Assembly: GCA_028671895.1 (NCBI GenBank)
Contig: CM053809.1
Location: 30,479,501-30,543,500, forward strand
Direction: 5' to 3'
From: Oenanthe sinensis
Taxonomy: Eukaryota; Streptophyta; Magnoliopsida; Apiales; Apiaceae
Length of the DNA stretch: 64,000 nucleotides
Below are positions 12,901 through 24,800 of the stretch, piece after piece. Made by a program: the position numbers and the translations under genes. Position 1 is the stretch's first letter, and each line of letters begins with the position of its first letter. The notes below the pieces were generated by a model. The model had not been told where the DNA came from, made no database searches, and saw only the letters and a program-made list of their open reading frames with translations.

Positions 12901-14798
12901 TCAATTTTGACTAACAAATAAAATATGTTAAATAATAATATATATATTTTTGAAAAATATCATAACAAACTTTGATTATCCTATTTTATGAATCAATTTG
13001 CAAATTTAAAAAATAATTTTTTTTTTTAATTGTTAGTCAAAGTTGGATTAATTTGGCTTTGAAAAGTCAAACTGAGACAAGATTTATGGGATGGAGGGAG
13101 TATAAAACACTGAAAGTTACCTAAGTTTACTATTCACCATGCCATTTATACTATTTTAGTGATGTGCTTAACATGTAAGTTTCTTAGATGCTCAATATAT
13201 TTTTTATTTAATATTTGAACAGTTGTATGTAAGGGACTGGAGTTTGATTTAGTTTGTATCATCTCATCGCAATAGTTTTGACATAAATGCTTCTTCTTCT
13301 TTTTTTTGGTCAAAGGACTATAACGCAAAGCTTTCTGACTTTGGTCTCGCAAAGGATGGACCAGTGGGTGATAAATCTCATGTTTCTACCCGTATAATGG
13401 GAACATATGGATATGCAGCGCCAGAATATATCATGACAGGTTAGCTAAGTTTGCTGCAACAATAGTTTATTTTTTCTGGAAGACAGAATTCTTTAGAAAC
13501 AGAACCCTCCTAAAATATTCTTCTGGTTAGTCTGGCTGCACATATTGCTTGCAGTGCTTTAACGTGTATTGTACAGCTTTTTATACTTTGGGAGAACACT
13601 TTATTTTTTAACGAGTGATGAGATCTCTATTTTTATACTAGTCTTCTTGCTGGTATGAAAATTTATTTTTCCTGTCTCTGTCAGTCACATTAGACATTTT
13701 AAATTATTAAATTTATAAGCCTAATATTTTGCAAATAAAAGAAGGTTGGAAACCTATCCAGAACCTGGAATTTAGTAGAGGGGGTTAATCCTTTATTCAT
13801 TTTAGTAGAGGGGGTTAATCCTTTATTCTTACTCAGTAAGTGATACTGTACATAGTAATGCATATTTAAAAACAATTCAATTCAAAATACAAGTGTCATA
13901 ACTCGGGTTATGGAGAGTAAAGAAGTAGTGACAAACATACTTGGTAATTTTGGGATATACACATTAGTCGGTAGCACATAAAATAAAAGTATTCTTATGT
14001 TGTACTGATTAGCACTTTGTATATCGATCGTAGTGACCAAGGTCAACACCTGGTTATTGGTTGTCGAATGTTTTTTGTGAAAATGCTAGAGCTATTTTAA
14101 CAGTTGGTTAGTTGTGGAATACTTTAAGTAAAAGATTCAAAGTACATAAATCATATATTAAAAAACCAAGAGGGATACATAAATCATATATTAAAAAACC
14201 AAGAGGGACGGGTGCCCACCCACCCCACCCTTTGGTACAGCCACTAAACTGATATCTGCTATGGTCTTCATTGTGTTCTACACATATACACGAATTTTCA
14301 ACAGTGACTCCATTACCATTAATGCTGATTAAAATTTATTTTAGTTACTGGTGGAAGTCCTTTCCGTTCCAAGTTGTTAGTAATGTAACCCTTTAAAATT
14401 ATTCAGGTCATCTGACTCCCAGAAGTGATGTCTACAGCTACGGTGTTGTTCTTCTCGAGCTCCTAACAGGAAGAAAATCTTTGGAAAAGTCTCGGCCGCC
14501 CCGTGAACAAAATCTTACTGATTGGGCACTCCCTATGCTTAAAGAGAAGAAGAAGTTGCTCAACCTCGTTGATCCTAGGTTAGAGGGGGATTATCCAGTT
14601 AAAGCATTTCAAAAGGGAGCTATGCTAGCTTACCATTGCTTAAACCGTAATCCTAAAGCAAGGCCACTAATGCGAGATATAGTAGATTCCTTGGAACCTC
14701 TGCAGGTTCCTTGTGATATTACTGCTGAAAAAACTGGTGTAGATGTGATCATAAAGAATCCAAATGCAGTATCTGGAGAAGATGCGCACAAAGCATGA
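9903..14798 (+). CDS. receptor-like cytoplasmic kinase, subfamily VII (PBS1-like), 6 exons
   Basis: Exons are 9903-9966, 10653-10963, 11067-11202, 11928-12064, 13316-13439 and 14407-14798, together 1164 nt and 387 residues. The start MGNCSC gives a glycine-2 myristoylation signal and cysteines for palmitoylation, which predicts plasma-membrane anchoring. Kinase landmarks are the glycine loop GGGGFGSVYKG (82-92), the ATP lysine K110 in VAVKV, the catalytic YRDFKTSN with D206 (YRD in place of HRD, usual in this subfamily), DFG at 224-226, the activation loop KSHVSTRIMGTYGY and APE at 251-253. PBS1-like kinases relay signals from surface receptors, often in immunity, by phosphorylating cytosolic targets on Ser/Thr. 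It resembles the Arabidopsis At5g35580 type (recollection). Intron 4 holds a Stowaway element, and intron 5 holds two recent tandem duplications. Confidence 0.93.
12847..13100. mobile_element. Stowaway-like MITE in kinase intron 4
   Basis: The ends CTCCCTTAGTCCCATAAGTT and its complement (ending GGATGGAGGGAG) are inverted, and each is flanked by TA (12845-12846 and 13101-13102). The CTCCCTCCGTCCC-type terminus plus TA duplication is the mark of Tc1/mariner-derived Stowaway MITEs. Longer inverted homology (TTTGACTTTTTCAAAATCAA against GGCTTTGAAAAGTCAAA) extends inward. Confidence 0.88.
13771..13830. repeat. 30-bp tandem duplication in kinase intron 5
   Basis: Two adjacent 30-base copies beginning TTTAGTAGAGGGGGTTAATC, at 13771-13800 and 13801-13830, are identical except at the last two bases. 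This is a recent local duplication. Confidence 0.95.
14143..14208. repeat. 33-bp tandem duplication in kinase intron 5
   Basis: Two adjacent 33-base copies beginning TACATAAATCATATATTAAA, at 14143-14175 and 14176-14208, with no differences that I can see. Confidence 0.95.
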
Positions 14799-15618
14799 AC
14801 TTGTCCTTTATACTTTTGGCTTTCATTCCTGAAAGTTGTAGTGGAGAGTTTTCTAATGGTATAGAATATTACTTGGGTGTTTGTATTTCAAATTGAAGGA
14901 TACTTGGCTTCTTTCTTGATAATGTAAAGAGATATATATGGGCTGCTAATAGGGCAAGTAGTGCACTTGTATGTATGGCTTTTTGCCTTTTTTCAGATAC
15001 ATGTGCTTTAAGCTTAGCTTCTAAATTTGTAAATTATTTATTTATAGATGTACGACTTTAAGTTTCTATTTTTTACAATAATGTGACATTGCCACATGTT
15101 ACTCACCTTTTTATACTCCTATTAGCTTATAACTGTGGGGATTTTTTTAAATATTTTATTGATATTTATAGAAAAGAAAATTCTCTGAGGTTGACCTCAA
15201 GGAATTTCATGAGATTAAGTTGTTTTAATGTAAAAAAAATTAATGGCATCCGTGTAAATATATAAAATTGTCTGTAATTACAATTTATCTCGTGTTTTTG
15301 TATGCGATATACAAATTTAAATTTTAATATGTGATTAATGGTAGATTATAAATAATTTTGATAAATTAAATTTATTTCTCAATTCAAATATAATAAAAAA
15401 ATATTTTTAATAACCTGTATAGATGAATAAGATTTTAACAAGGGAATCATTCATATAGAATTGATAGCCAGAAAATCATATAGAATTGAAAATTTAGGCG
15501 GCAACACAACCGAACCCAACCGAACACTGAGGCAATTACTAAACAGTAAACAATATATCAGCAGTAGCAGCTTCTTGTCTGGGCTGAGAACTAGAAGCCA
15601 TATCATTTCAAAACATCC
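14799..15618. other. spacer between kinase and GDSL genes
   Basis: Contains the kinase 3' untranslated region and the promoter region of the GDSL gene. No further gene is seen. Short open frames here show no family features. Confidence 0.5.
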
Positions 15619-15707
15619 ATGGCTGATGATGATGTTGTTTTGTTCACTATAGCCATCATCACAATCTTTTCGACGCTTTTAAAATCAACAAATTCTCTTC
15701 AATACTT

Positions 15708-15750
<43 letters not shown>

Positions 15751-17709
15751 GTCAAGCCCTCGAATTCTTTCACAATAGAAACAACAACCCTCTCTCCTTC
15801 TTCTTCATCATCAGAAGTTACTCACAATGTTCCAGCTCTTTTCGTTATCGGAGATTCCTCGGTTGATTCTGGCACTAACAACTTTCTTGGCACCTTAGCT
15901 CGTGCTGATCGCCTTCCGTATGGCCGTGATTTCGATACGCATCGTCCCACTGGTCGCTTTTCTAATGGAAGAATTCCTGTTGATTTTCTTGGTATTTTTC
16001 TTTTTCATTTTTAGGGTCTTGAAAATTTTGTTTAGGGTCTTTTATTATCTTGGTCTTTTTTAATTTCTTGAATTTCAAGATTTGTGATTTAGGCTGCTTT
16101 TTTTTAGTTCTTGATTTGTTTTGAGTTTCTGAAATGTCGTATTTAGGAGGGGTTTCTTTATTAATCAGTGATTTGATGTTGTTGTCTTGTTCATTAAATT
16201 CTTCAGCAATGCGTCTTGGCCTACCTTATGTGCCCACGTATCTTGGCCAAACCGGCTCTGTTGAAGATATGATACATGGAGTCAATTATGCTTCTGCTGG
16301 TGCTGGACTTATCTTCACTAGTGGGTCAGAACTGGTAATTTATTGTCATGTAACACATTGTTGTTTCTTTAAATTATCAATCTTTCTTTTTGGTTTAATA
16401 GTTATTGCTTGTTAGTCACCAATTGCTTTCATTTGTTCAATTAAAATAATTTCAAGAATGGATGGGTTGTGAACCATAATAATGTCTGCCCATCATTTAT
16501 CGTCTCTGGTACTTTTGGTGTAATGTTGTGATAATGTTGAACACTGTATATCTAAATGTCTAACCTTCAAGTGCACATCACTGATTATAGATTCTAGGGT
16601 ACATAACTGATTGTTGATATTGTTTCAATAGGGCCAACATATATCCTTCACGCAGCAAATTCAGCAGGTTACTGATACTTTTCAGCAGTTCATACTGAAT
16701 ATGGGAGAGGATGTGGCAGCTGATCTTATTTCAAACTCGCTATTTTATATCTCGATTGGAACTAACGACTACATACATTACTACCTCCGTAATGTATCCA
16801 GTGTGCAGTCTCTGTACCTACCTTGGAAATTCAACCAGTTCTTAGTGCGGACGTTGAAGCAGGAGATTGAGGTGATGACCTGTTCACTTCGTAGAGATAT
16901 TCATTTATGAATGATCCATATCTGTTGTCAGACATGTTTAAAGTTCATACTGCCCAACCATGTTAATTTTTTGAAGTTTTCTACTACTAGCTTATATCTT
17001 AGTTTCAATTTCATCTCTTTGGGGTTTCAATAGCTATGCATGCTTTCCTTTTCTTCTGCATGTGTTTGAATATTGCAGCACTTAAATAGAAACTTTGGGG
17101 CTTGCCCTTCATAGTCCTTACCTGAATTTGATGATGCAGAATTTGTATATTGCAAATGTAAGGAAAGTGGTGGTGGCAGGACTGGCTCCTATTGGTTGTG
17201 CTCCTTACTACATGTGGCAGTATCGTAGTAGGAATGGAAAGTGTGTCCAGATGATAAATGACATGATAACAGAGTTTAATTTTGCTGTGAGATACCTGGT
17301 TGAGGAACTCAATCAAGAGCTACATGATGCTGATATTATTTTCTGTGATATCTTCGAAGGATCCATGGACATAATAAAGAATCATGATCGCTTTGGTGAG
17401 CCGGTCTTATATTTCTTTTGTTGCATTTCATTGTACTGTTAAGTAGCATCAATTGATTACAACTTGTATTTTTCAGGTTTTAATGTCACAACAGAGGCTT
17501 GCTGTGGTTTAGGTAGGTATAAGGGTGTAATTACGTGCATGACACCTGAAATGTCTTGCAAGAATGCTTCAAATCATATCTGGTGGGATCAGTTTCATCC
17601 AACCGATACTGTTAATGCCATACTGGCAGATAATGTGTGGTCTAGCATGCACACGAAAATATGCTCCCCTGTAAGCTTGCAGGAAATGTTAGCTCAAAAG
17701 ACTAGATGA
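15619..17709 (+). CDS. GDSL-type esterase/lipase, secreted, 5 exons
   Basis: Exons are 15619-15991, 16207-16334, 16632-16871, 17140-17395 and 17477-17709, giving 409 residues. The N-terminus has a hydrophobic run (VVLFTIAIITIFSTLL) typical of a secretory signal. It is followed by 14 glutamines (31-44) and a Ser/Thr-rich linker. Block I reads FVIGDSSVDSGTNNF with nucleophile S80. Block III reads YISIGTNDY. The VVVAGLAPIGCAPYY stretch and the block V WWDQFHPT follow, with the Asp-His pair at about D370 and H373, so the SGNH catalytic set is complete. GDSL lipases hydrolyse ester bonds in lipids, cutin or cell-wall acyl groups; the substrate here cannot be told. The ATG at 15619 is chosen because it gives the signal peptide. 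The polyglutamine tract between signal and domain is unusual for the family. Confidence 0.92.
15709..15750 (+). repeat. (CAA)14 coding microsatellite (polyglutamine)
   Basis: Fourteen consecutive CAA codons in exon 1 of the GDSL gene encode Q31-Q44. A pure codon run of this kind is prone to length change between individuals. Confidence 0.97.
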
Positions 17710-18870
17710 TCCAATGAGGTGGCTATTCACTGTTACAGTGCCGGTTGTTGTAATATTGGTCATGGTCTGTAAATGTTGTTTCTTACCGGAGTCCCAAGGA
17801 GCTCAACCTGGCAGATGTGTTCATTACAAGTGGCATTGCAAGCTTTACGTCATCAATGTAATTCTTCTGTACTCAGTTGTCAATATTCTTTGTTGATATA
17901 AACATTAACTGTGAATTTTGTAATGGTAGCTAAAATGAAATTTACAGAATGGATCGCATCATATTGGTATGGAATATTCTTTATATTTTCTGATCTTCGT
18001 GATATGAACTTGAATTTTGCAGCTACTTCTCTAAAATTTCATTCAAGAACCATAATTCTGTGAAGTTCTAGTTTGTTAAGTATCTGGCATTGCATTTCAG
18101 CTTCAGCATCAGCCATCTAGGGATAACTTTAATTTATAGTTCACTGGCATTATTTCAACCATCTAGAATTGGAAGTAGAACTTGTTTCTCACCTTTAACA
18201 TGGAAGAATGGTATTCTGCATTAGACGGATATTTTAATATAAATACTTCCCACATGTCATTATTTTTAGATCCCAAACAAGGAATATATATGTAAGATAT
18301 AAGAACCAACCCAATTCAATAAAATAACAGGTTACAGATTTATTTATTTTTTTTGCGAAAAAAGGTTACGGACTTGTGTAATACTTGTTTAGAGCCAAAT
18401 TCTTGAGATTTCAGTGTTTATATTGGGACTACAATCGGTTCCTGCGGCCGGAGCGGAAACAAATTACTTTTAGAATGTAAAACTGTGTTAATGCTTATGG
18501 TGTTCGAGTCCTGAATTAAAGCCTATTAGGAAGGAACGAAATGTACTTGAGCCTTGCTAAACCTCTGGTTATTAGCAAACAACAGAGTTAACAGAAAGTG
18601 AAATAACTGAATGCAATCTGCAATATACATTATCTGCACGGAGATTACAGAATTATACATAGTCTAGGCAACTCTTTAGGAACATATACAGTAACTATTC
18701 CTGTCATAGTATCTATACAACTTTCGAGTCATTTTCTGAATACATTGGAGGAAGGAGGAAGGGCTAAGGGAAGTATCATCACATACAACTACAAGAGGAT
18801 AAAAATTAAACATGCCGCTCCTGAATATTTTCGTTAATCTTCTTATATGAGTCCTGGCTATAAATCAATC
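17710..18870. other. convergent 3' spacer between GDSL (+) and kelch (-) genes
   Basis: Both neighbouring genes end here, so the stretch holds their two 3' untranslated regions and terminators. No other gene is seen. The open frame at 17714-17896 lies directly after the GDSL stop and has no family features. Confidence 0.6.
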
Positions 18871-21800
18871 TCATCGGATCTGTTTATACTCTGCAAGGAG
18901 CTTGTCAATATCGTCCATACGCAGCTGGAATCAAGTGAAGTTAGAATGTCAGGAAACCAGTTTGATAAAAAAAAAGGTGCATATACAAAATAATGCTTTT
19001 TTGTAATACATGACAAATGACAGTTCTGCAGAAGAAAAACTTAACATGACAAAATTTGCTCTCTTTTTTTCCTGACAATATGGGACAATAGATAGTGAGA
19101 AATTATACCTATTGACATTCTATATATAATTATTTGTAACAAATTAAAAGTACAATTAAAATTGAATAAATAATGTATTACCTTAGGAAAAGAAAAAAAA
19201 TTCATTTAGCAAGATTTTTTATTTATCAATAAATGAATCCATATTAATAAATACATCATTATTATTTTAAAGAAAGTTTTTAAAGATAAATAGGCACATT
19301 ATGGTACTAAAAATTAGAACACACTGATCAGAGTATAATTTAAATCTAGTAGTATTTGGAAACAAAAGAAATTTATTAAAAGTCAGCATATCTAATAACT
19401 GCTTGAACATAACAAATCAAAGTGTTTAGTCTTTATAAGGTAGATATAGACATATTCAGTCATAAATAATTGCTTCACCTATAGTCTTCTCATTATATAT
19501 CCAGAAAAAGTTAAAAAGATCAACTTTAACAAACATGTATTTTTATGATAAAAATATAATTCAGATGTGTCTGTCAAATTAATAAATATGAAGGAGTCAC
19601 ACGAGTTTTGTAGCAAACATGTATATACATGCACACATATTAATACTTTGAGCTTGATTATTTGGTCACATTATTGAACACAGATCTGAGTTTACTATAG
19701 ATGGGCTATTTGAATGGTCCAGAAAATTTATAAATGTTTAATATAAAATTTGGTATCTTAGGGAAATCATGTTTTGGAATATTTTTATAAATTTTTTAGG
19801 TTTTTAAATACTTAAACAGTTTTCTCTCTATTTCATTTTAGGATTTCTTTCTAAACACTATATCCTTAGGTTAATTTTTTTGTCCAACTCAGTAATCTAA
19901 GTTTTAAATAATAAAAATAAACTATTCAGTAAGTTTTTACAATGTTCTACTCCCTCCGTCCCATCCATTTGTTTACATTTCGCAGAGGGTGTCCGGCACG
20001 CATTTTAAGGTACATATAAAGTATAGTTTCATAACTTATTTTTAAAAAAAAATTCTGAATAAAAATTTAAACATTAAATTTTTATTCAGAGAAAAAAAAA
20101 TTAAAAAATAAGTTATGGACCTATACTTTATATGCACCTTAAAATGTGTGCTGAACACCCTCTCCCAAATGTAAACAAATGGGTGGGACTGAGGGAGTAA
20201 CATTTACTGAATTAATATGGCATTTCTTATTTTTAAATACGAATATAGTTAATTTGGTAAAATTACCAAAATATTTTATATATATCGAAATTATATAACC
20301 TTGCTTCTATAATCTTTTCAGATATTTTGTTTTTACATTTTGTTCATAGTGTTAATAATGTAATATATACACGAGTTCCTTGAGCATAAGTAGCGGAACT
20401 GCTTTCCTCGACTAATATCCACTGAAAGTGGAAAGGGAACAATTAAATTCAGATCTGACTGTATAGAAAATCGTTTGCCAGATAAATGGTCCCTGGCTAA
20501 TAAATGCTAGGGACCAAGAAGACCCTACACATATATCTCAATACATTCTCTTATTGTTACTTTATTTTTTATAGGGCACTTCAGGATTCAATTACTATTT
20601 ATTACTTGATTCAACAAGCGAGCTTAATATTTAGTCTATTGTCCCAACACGGAACTGGAAAATATTATCATGTGATCAAGATAATTAGGATATGGAACAT
20701 TACACTATCGAGGTTCAACTAAAATAAGGTCAAAGGAAGCCCTATACAAATCATACCTGGGAGACATTTTTCATATGATAGAATCGATAGGTCTCACTCC
20801 CAGGGAATGTAGATTTTTCCAACTGTAAATTAGATCCAGCCTTTACTCTGTTCAAGTCAAAATTACAAACATGCCCACAAAATGACAAAGTCACACACAC
20901 AGCTAAGAATGTAATATAACAAATAATACTGAACAGATTATTGTATGAAGAGCCAGAAGCAAGAAGTTCACCGGGTTAATGAAAAAAATGAGGAAACTTG
21001 TAGACCAAGGGGAAATTATCCTTAAGGAAGAATTGAAAATGGTAAATGACACTTCGTAATTAGTCCATCTTGGGAGTAACATTGCAACTGTGTGTTACAC
21101 GAGGACTAACAGATTGATAAGACACAGCTTGTTGTCGAGGGTTCTTACTGTTTTTAAATTAACAAACTTTCGGCTTTTATAACTTAATTTAGCAGCCAAT
21201 TTGACTCAAAGCATCAAGTACTTACAGGGGGCTTTTATATCATCTTATTCGATTTTAAACTTCATTGGTCTTTATTGAAGTCAATTGACCATCTAAGGTC
21301 CTTAGTGTTCTACAGAGTTTCTTTATGCAGGGAAATTAGTGGAAAATAGCAGATCAAATTAATATGAAATGTTGGTCTTTGCTAGGACTTCCCTAATATC
21401 TAATAGAACTAGAATAGATCTTAATATTTTAGATAATTATTGCATTCGTGGAAATCTATCATCAATTTGTTGTTAAACTTGTTATAATTTATAAAAAGTA
21501 CAAAATTACTAAGCAAGATATTAGGAATTGTATTTTTTTAAGAGAGTTAGGAACACCATGTGAGTTCCCAAGCTCCTGCCTTTGACTATTTGTTGGATAT
21601 AATTATCTAGGACTGAAAATTATTTAAGAAGTGGAAGCACATACGAGAACGATAAATATAAATTAAAGACTATTGTATTATAAATAAAAGGGAAATGACA
21701 TTAAATTATTCTTACATGTAATGGCGAGTTATAAGGCGCTGGTAGTCACGGAGTAATGGACTGATCTCCTTCAGTGTTATTGACCTCGATGTAGATTTCC

Positions 21801-24800
21801 TCCAATGTTCACGAAGTGCTTGAGCGGCCTATAATGGACAGAAACTAAGAAAATAAAATTGATGAACAGACAAGTAAAAAAAAGAGATGGAAAACACCTT
21901 AAAAAACTGAATTTACCTAACTATTAGGTACCTGTTCAGTGGTGGAAGCACTACCAATTACTTGTAATGCTACTTCGAGCAATTCCGTGTCTTCTGATTC
22001 TTCCATTACAGAAATCTTACGAGTAGAGAACGAAACATCAATTTGTGATATTTTTTGCAGTCCAGAGATTCCAGATGCTTCGATTTGACTTTCCTGTGAA
22101 TAGTAATAAAGAATTATTTGCATGAAAATTATGTAGTTGGAACCCAAGTAATATTATGCAGAACTCAAGTTCAATAAAGGTAAATATGATCATTTGGTCT
22201 GCTAGATATGTCTTACAAAATTCACTGGTGGCAATCAAGTCGAACAACTAAAACCTAGAAGCTTCTAGTGGCACAAAATTTAACATACAGGTTACTTTTT
22301 CAAGTAGTTGAGTGTTGAGATCTTCAGTTTTTCACTGGTTTATAAGATGGGGGACTATTAGGCTGAGGCATGACTACTGAACCAAATCAAGGAAGTATAG
22401 CACCAACTAGAGCCTAGACGGGTTTCCAGAACAATGATTCAATTGCAGCATTGCGCAAGGGTAGAGAACGATATATCTTTACACTTTACACAACAAGAGT
22501 TATGGAGAACAGATAAATGAAAGAAACAAAAGGCATCAAAAGCCGCTTCTCTACTTGTTACCTGAAATGGAGGTCGGTCATATGCAATATATACATCCTT
22601 ACTCGCGTTGATATTCTGAGGGAATGCAGACAATCTCTTTGCAATAGGGTCCTCTAGCACAGTAACAATAAAGGAATGAAGTTTCAATATACAAGTGATG
22701 GCCTCATGCGATATCTATATAATCACTTATTACCACATTAAAATACTTAAAATAGAAAGAAATATATCCATCTTACAAGCACCAACAAATCTTCCTTTAA
22801 AAAAATATTCCTTGCATAAGCATGTTTTATTTTCTACTCAATTGGTTAATGCACATCGTTTTCAGTAGTGTATTCAACAATTAACGGATGTCCTGATTAT
22901 TACATTTAACTCCTTCCCATGCACACAATGTAAATATGACCTGATTATTACATTTAAATCATTTCCATGCACACAATGTAAATGATCAATGCGGAGATGC
23001 CAACTACATTCCAAAGAAAAAGTCCTCTCCAGCTTTGTCAGCTTAACATATCGTCCCTCAAGTGTGCATAGAACGGATATAAGCTTAAGTGTAGTATTAT
23101 AGTGCAATTTGACAATTTGTTACCCACTTACTGAGTACAAATATTTAATATCTAAATTTTAAAGGAAAGAAAAAATCTCACATACACAAGGTAGATATTA
23201 TGCAATCAGGCCGCCCCTCAACAAGTCATGTATATACATGTGTGTATATAGCTATATTAGGAATATATAAGACCTCCAAACCCAAAAATCCCTTTAAAAC
23301 AGAAAAAAGTGCATTTGCCAAAAGAAAAGGCAGTCGCAACAAACACCGTCACTCCTATTTTAACTTGTTCAAAATACAAGTCAAAGTCAAAATTCAATAC
23401 CTTCTGGAACTAACCACCATAAATCACCATATGTTGCTTTTCCATCAAAGCCACCAAACAAAAGATACCGTGAACCAATACAAGTCAAAGAATGGTATGC
23501 TCGAGCAACAGGAGGTTCGTTGTTAGTAGGGAGACGTTTCCACTGCACAGACACTGTATGGGATCAATGCAACATAAGCAATTGACAATACAGTCATCAG
23601 TTAAACACAAGGTATACACACACACAAGCACGCATATACAGTCCAATTGTTTCAACAATTTTATACAGGCCATCATAAATGAACTACCTCCATAAGCTCT
23701 TAAACATCCCCCCCCCCCAAACACACTATGATAGGTGCATTATTTATACATATATATTATATTAATATCTATTTATTACTTGTTTTAGTACCTATATTAG
23801 TTAACTATTTGTTTTTATTTCGTTTGGTAGAAAAAATAAAAAACGTGAGGAATTGGAATCAGAGAGGACAAAAAACAGAAAAGAAAAAGAGATGGGGAGC
23901 GTGGAACCAAAAAGTACAAGTTCAAGTCATTTAGCCTAAGTAGGAGGCTAGGAGCTAGGCATGTCAACGGGTCGGATTCGGATCGGATCACCCTAGATCC
24001 ATATCCGGATCCATTTATTTTTTTTGGATTCGGATCGGATATGTGTCGGATATTTTTTATGTGGATCCAGACCCGATCCAATCGGATTCGGATTCGGATC
24101 GGATTTGTCCCGGATATTTTTAAAATTCAAAAAATTATCAGCTCATAAAAATTCAGGGTACACATAAAAATTTATCAAAAATTTATTTTGTATCTTAAAA
24201 TAAAGATATAAAATATAATTTAAATATAATATAATATTATCTATGAGAAGTTGTATAAAAGGAGGAATATCGGGGATTAGAGTTGTATGTATGATATATA
24301 ATCTTTTTAAAATTAGATTTTATTAAAATGGAATGGTTAAGATCGTTTCTATGACTCATCTAAAATTCGACGGCTATGATCTTTTTTATGGTTTACCTTG
24401 TGACCAAAACTTTTAATCTTTCGGCTATAATAATATAGTATAGAAGTATAAATATATATTATAATATATATATATAATAAATAATTAAGTGCTATATATT
24501 TTAATATATATTTATATATATATATATTTATTTATTTATTTATTCGGATCGGGTTGTTAACGGATCGGATCATGCCAGATCCATATCCGACCCTTATCAG
24601 ATCGGACCCTTATCGGATCGGATCATTAACGGATCAAATATTTTTTTTAAGGATCCAGATCCGTTATTTTAGCTTCGGATTGGATCGGATTTCAGACCCG
24701 TTGACAGGCCTACTAGGAGCTAGATCTACTTTTGAAACCAAGCAACCTTTAAGCCAAACTTGGTCAAAGAAAAGGTAATACGATAACAAACCATAAATTC

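Noticed and set aside
13771..14208. CRISPR-like array
   Set aside because: Only two adjacent copies of each unit, no spacers, and a plant nuclear context. These are simple tandem duplications.
17714..17896. 60-codon frame after the GDSL stop
   Set aside because: It sits in the 3' untranslated region and has no family features.
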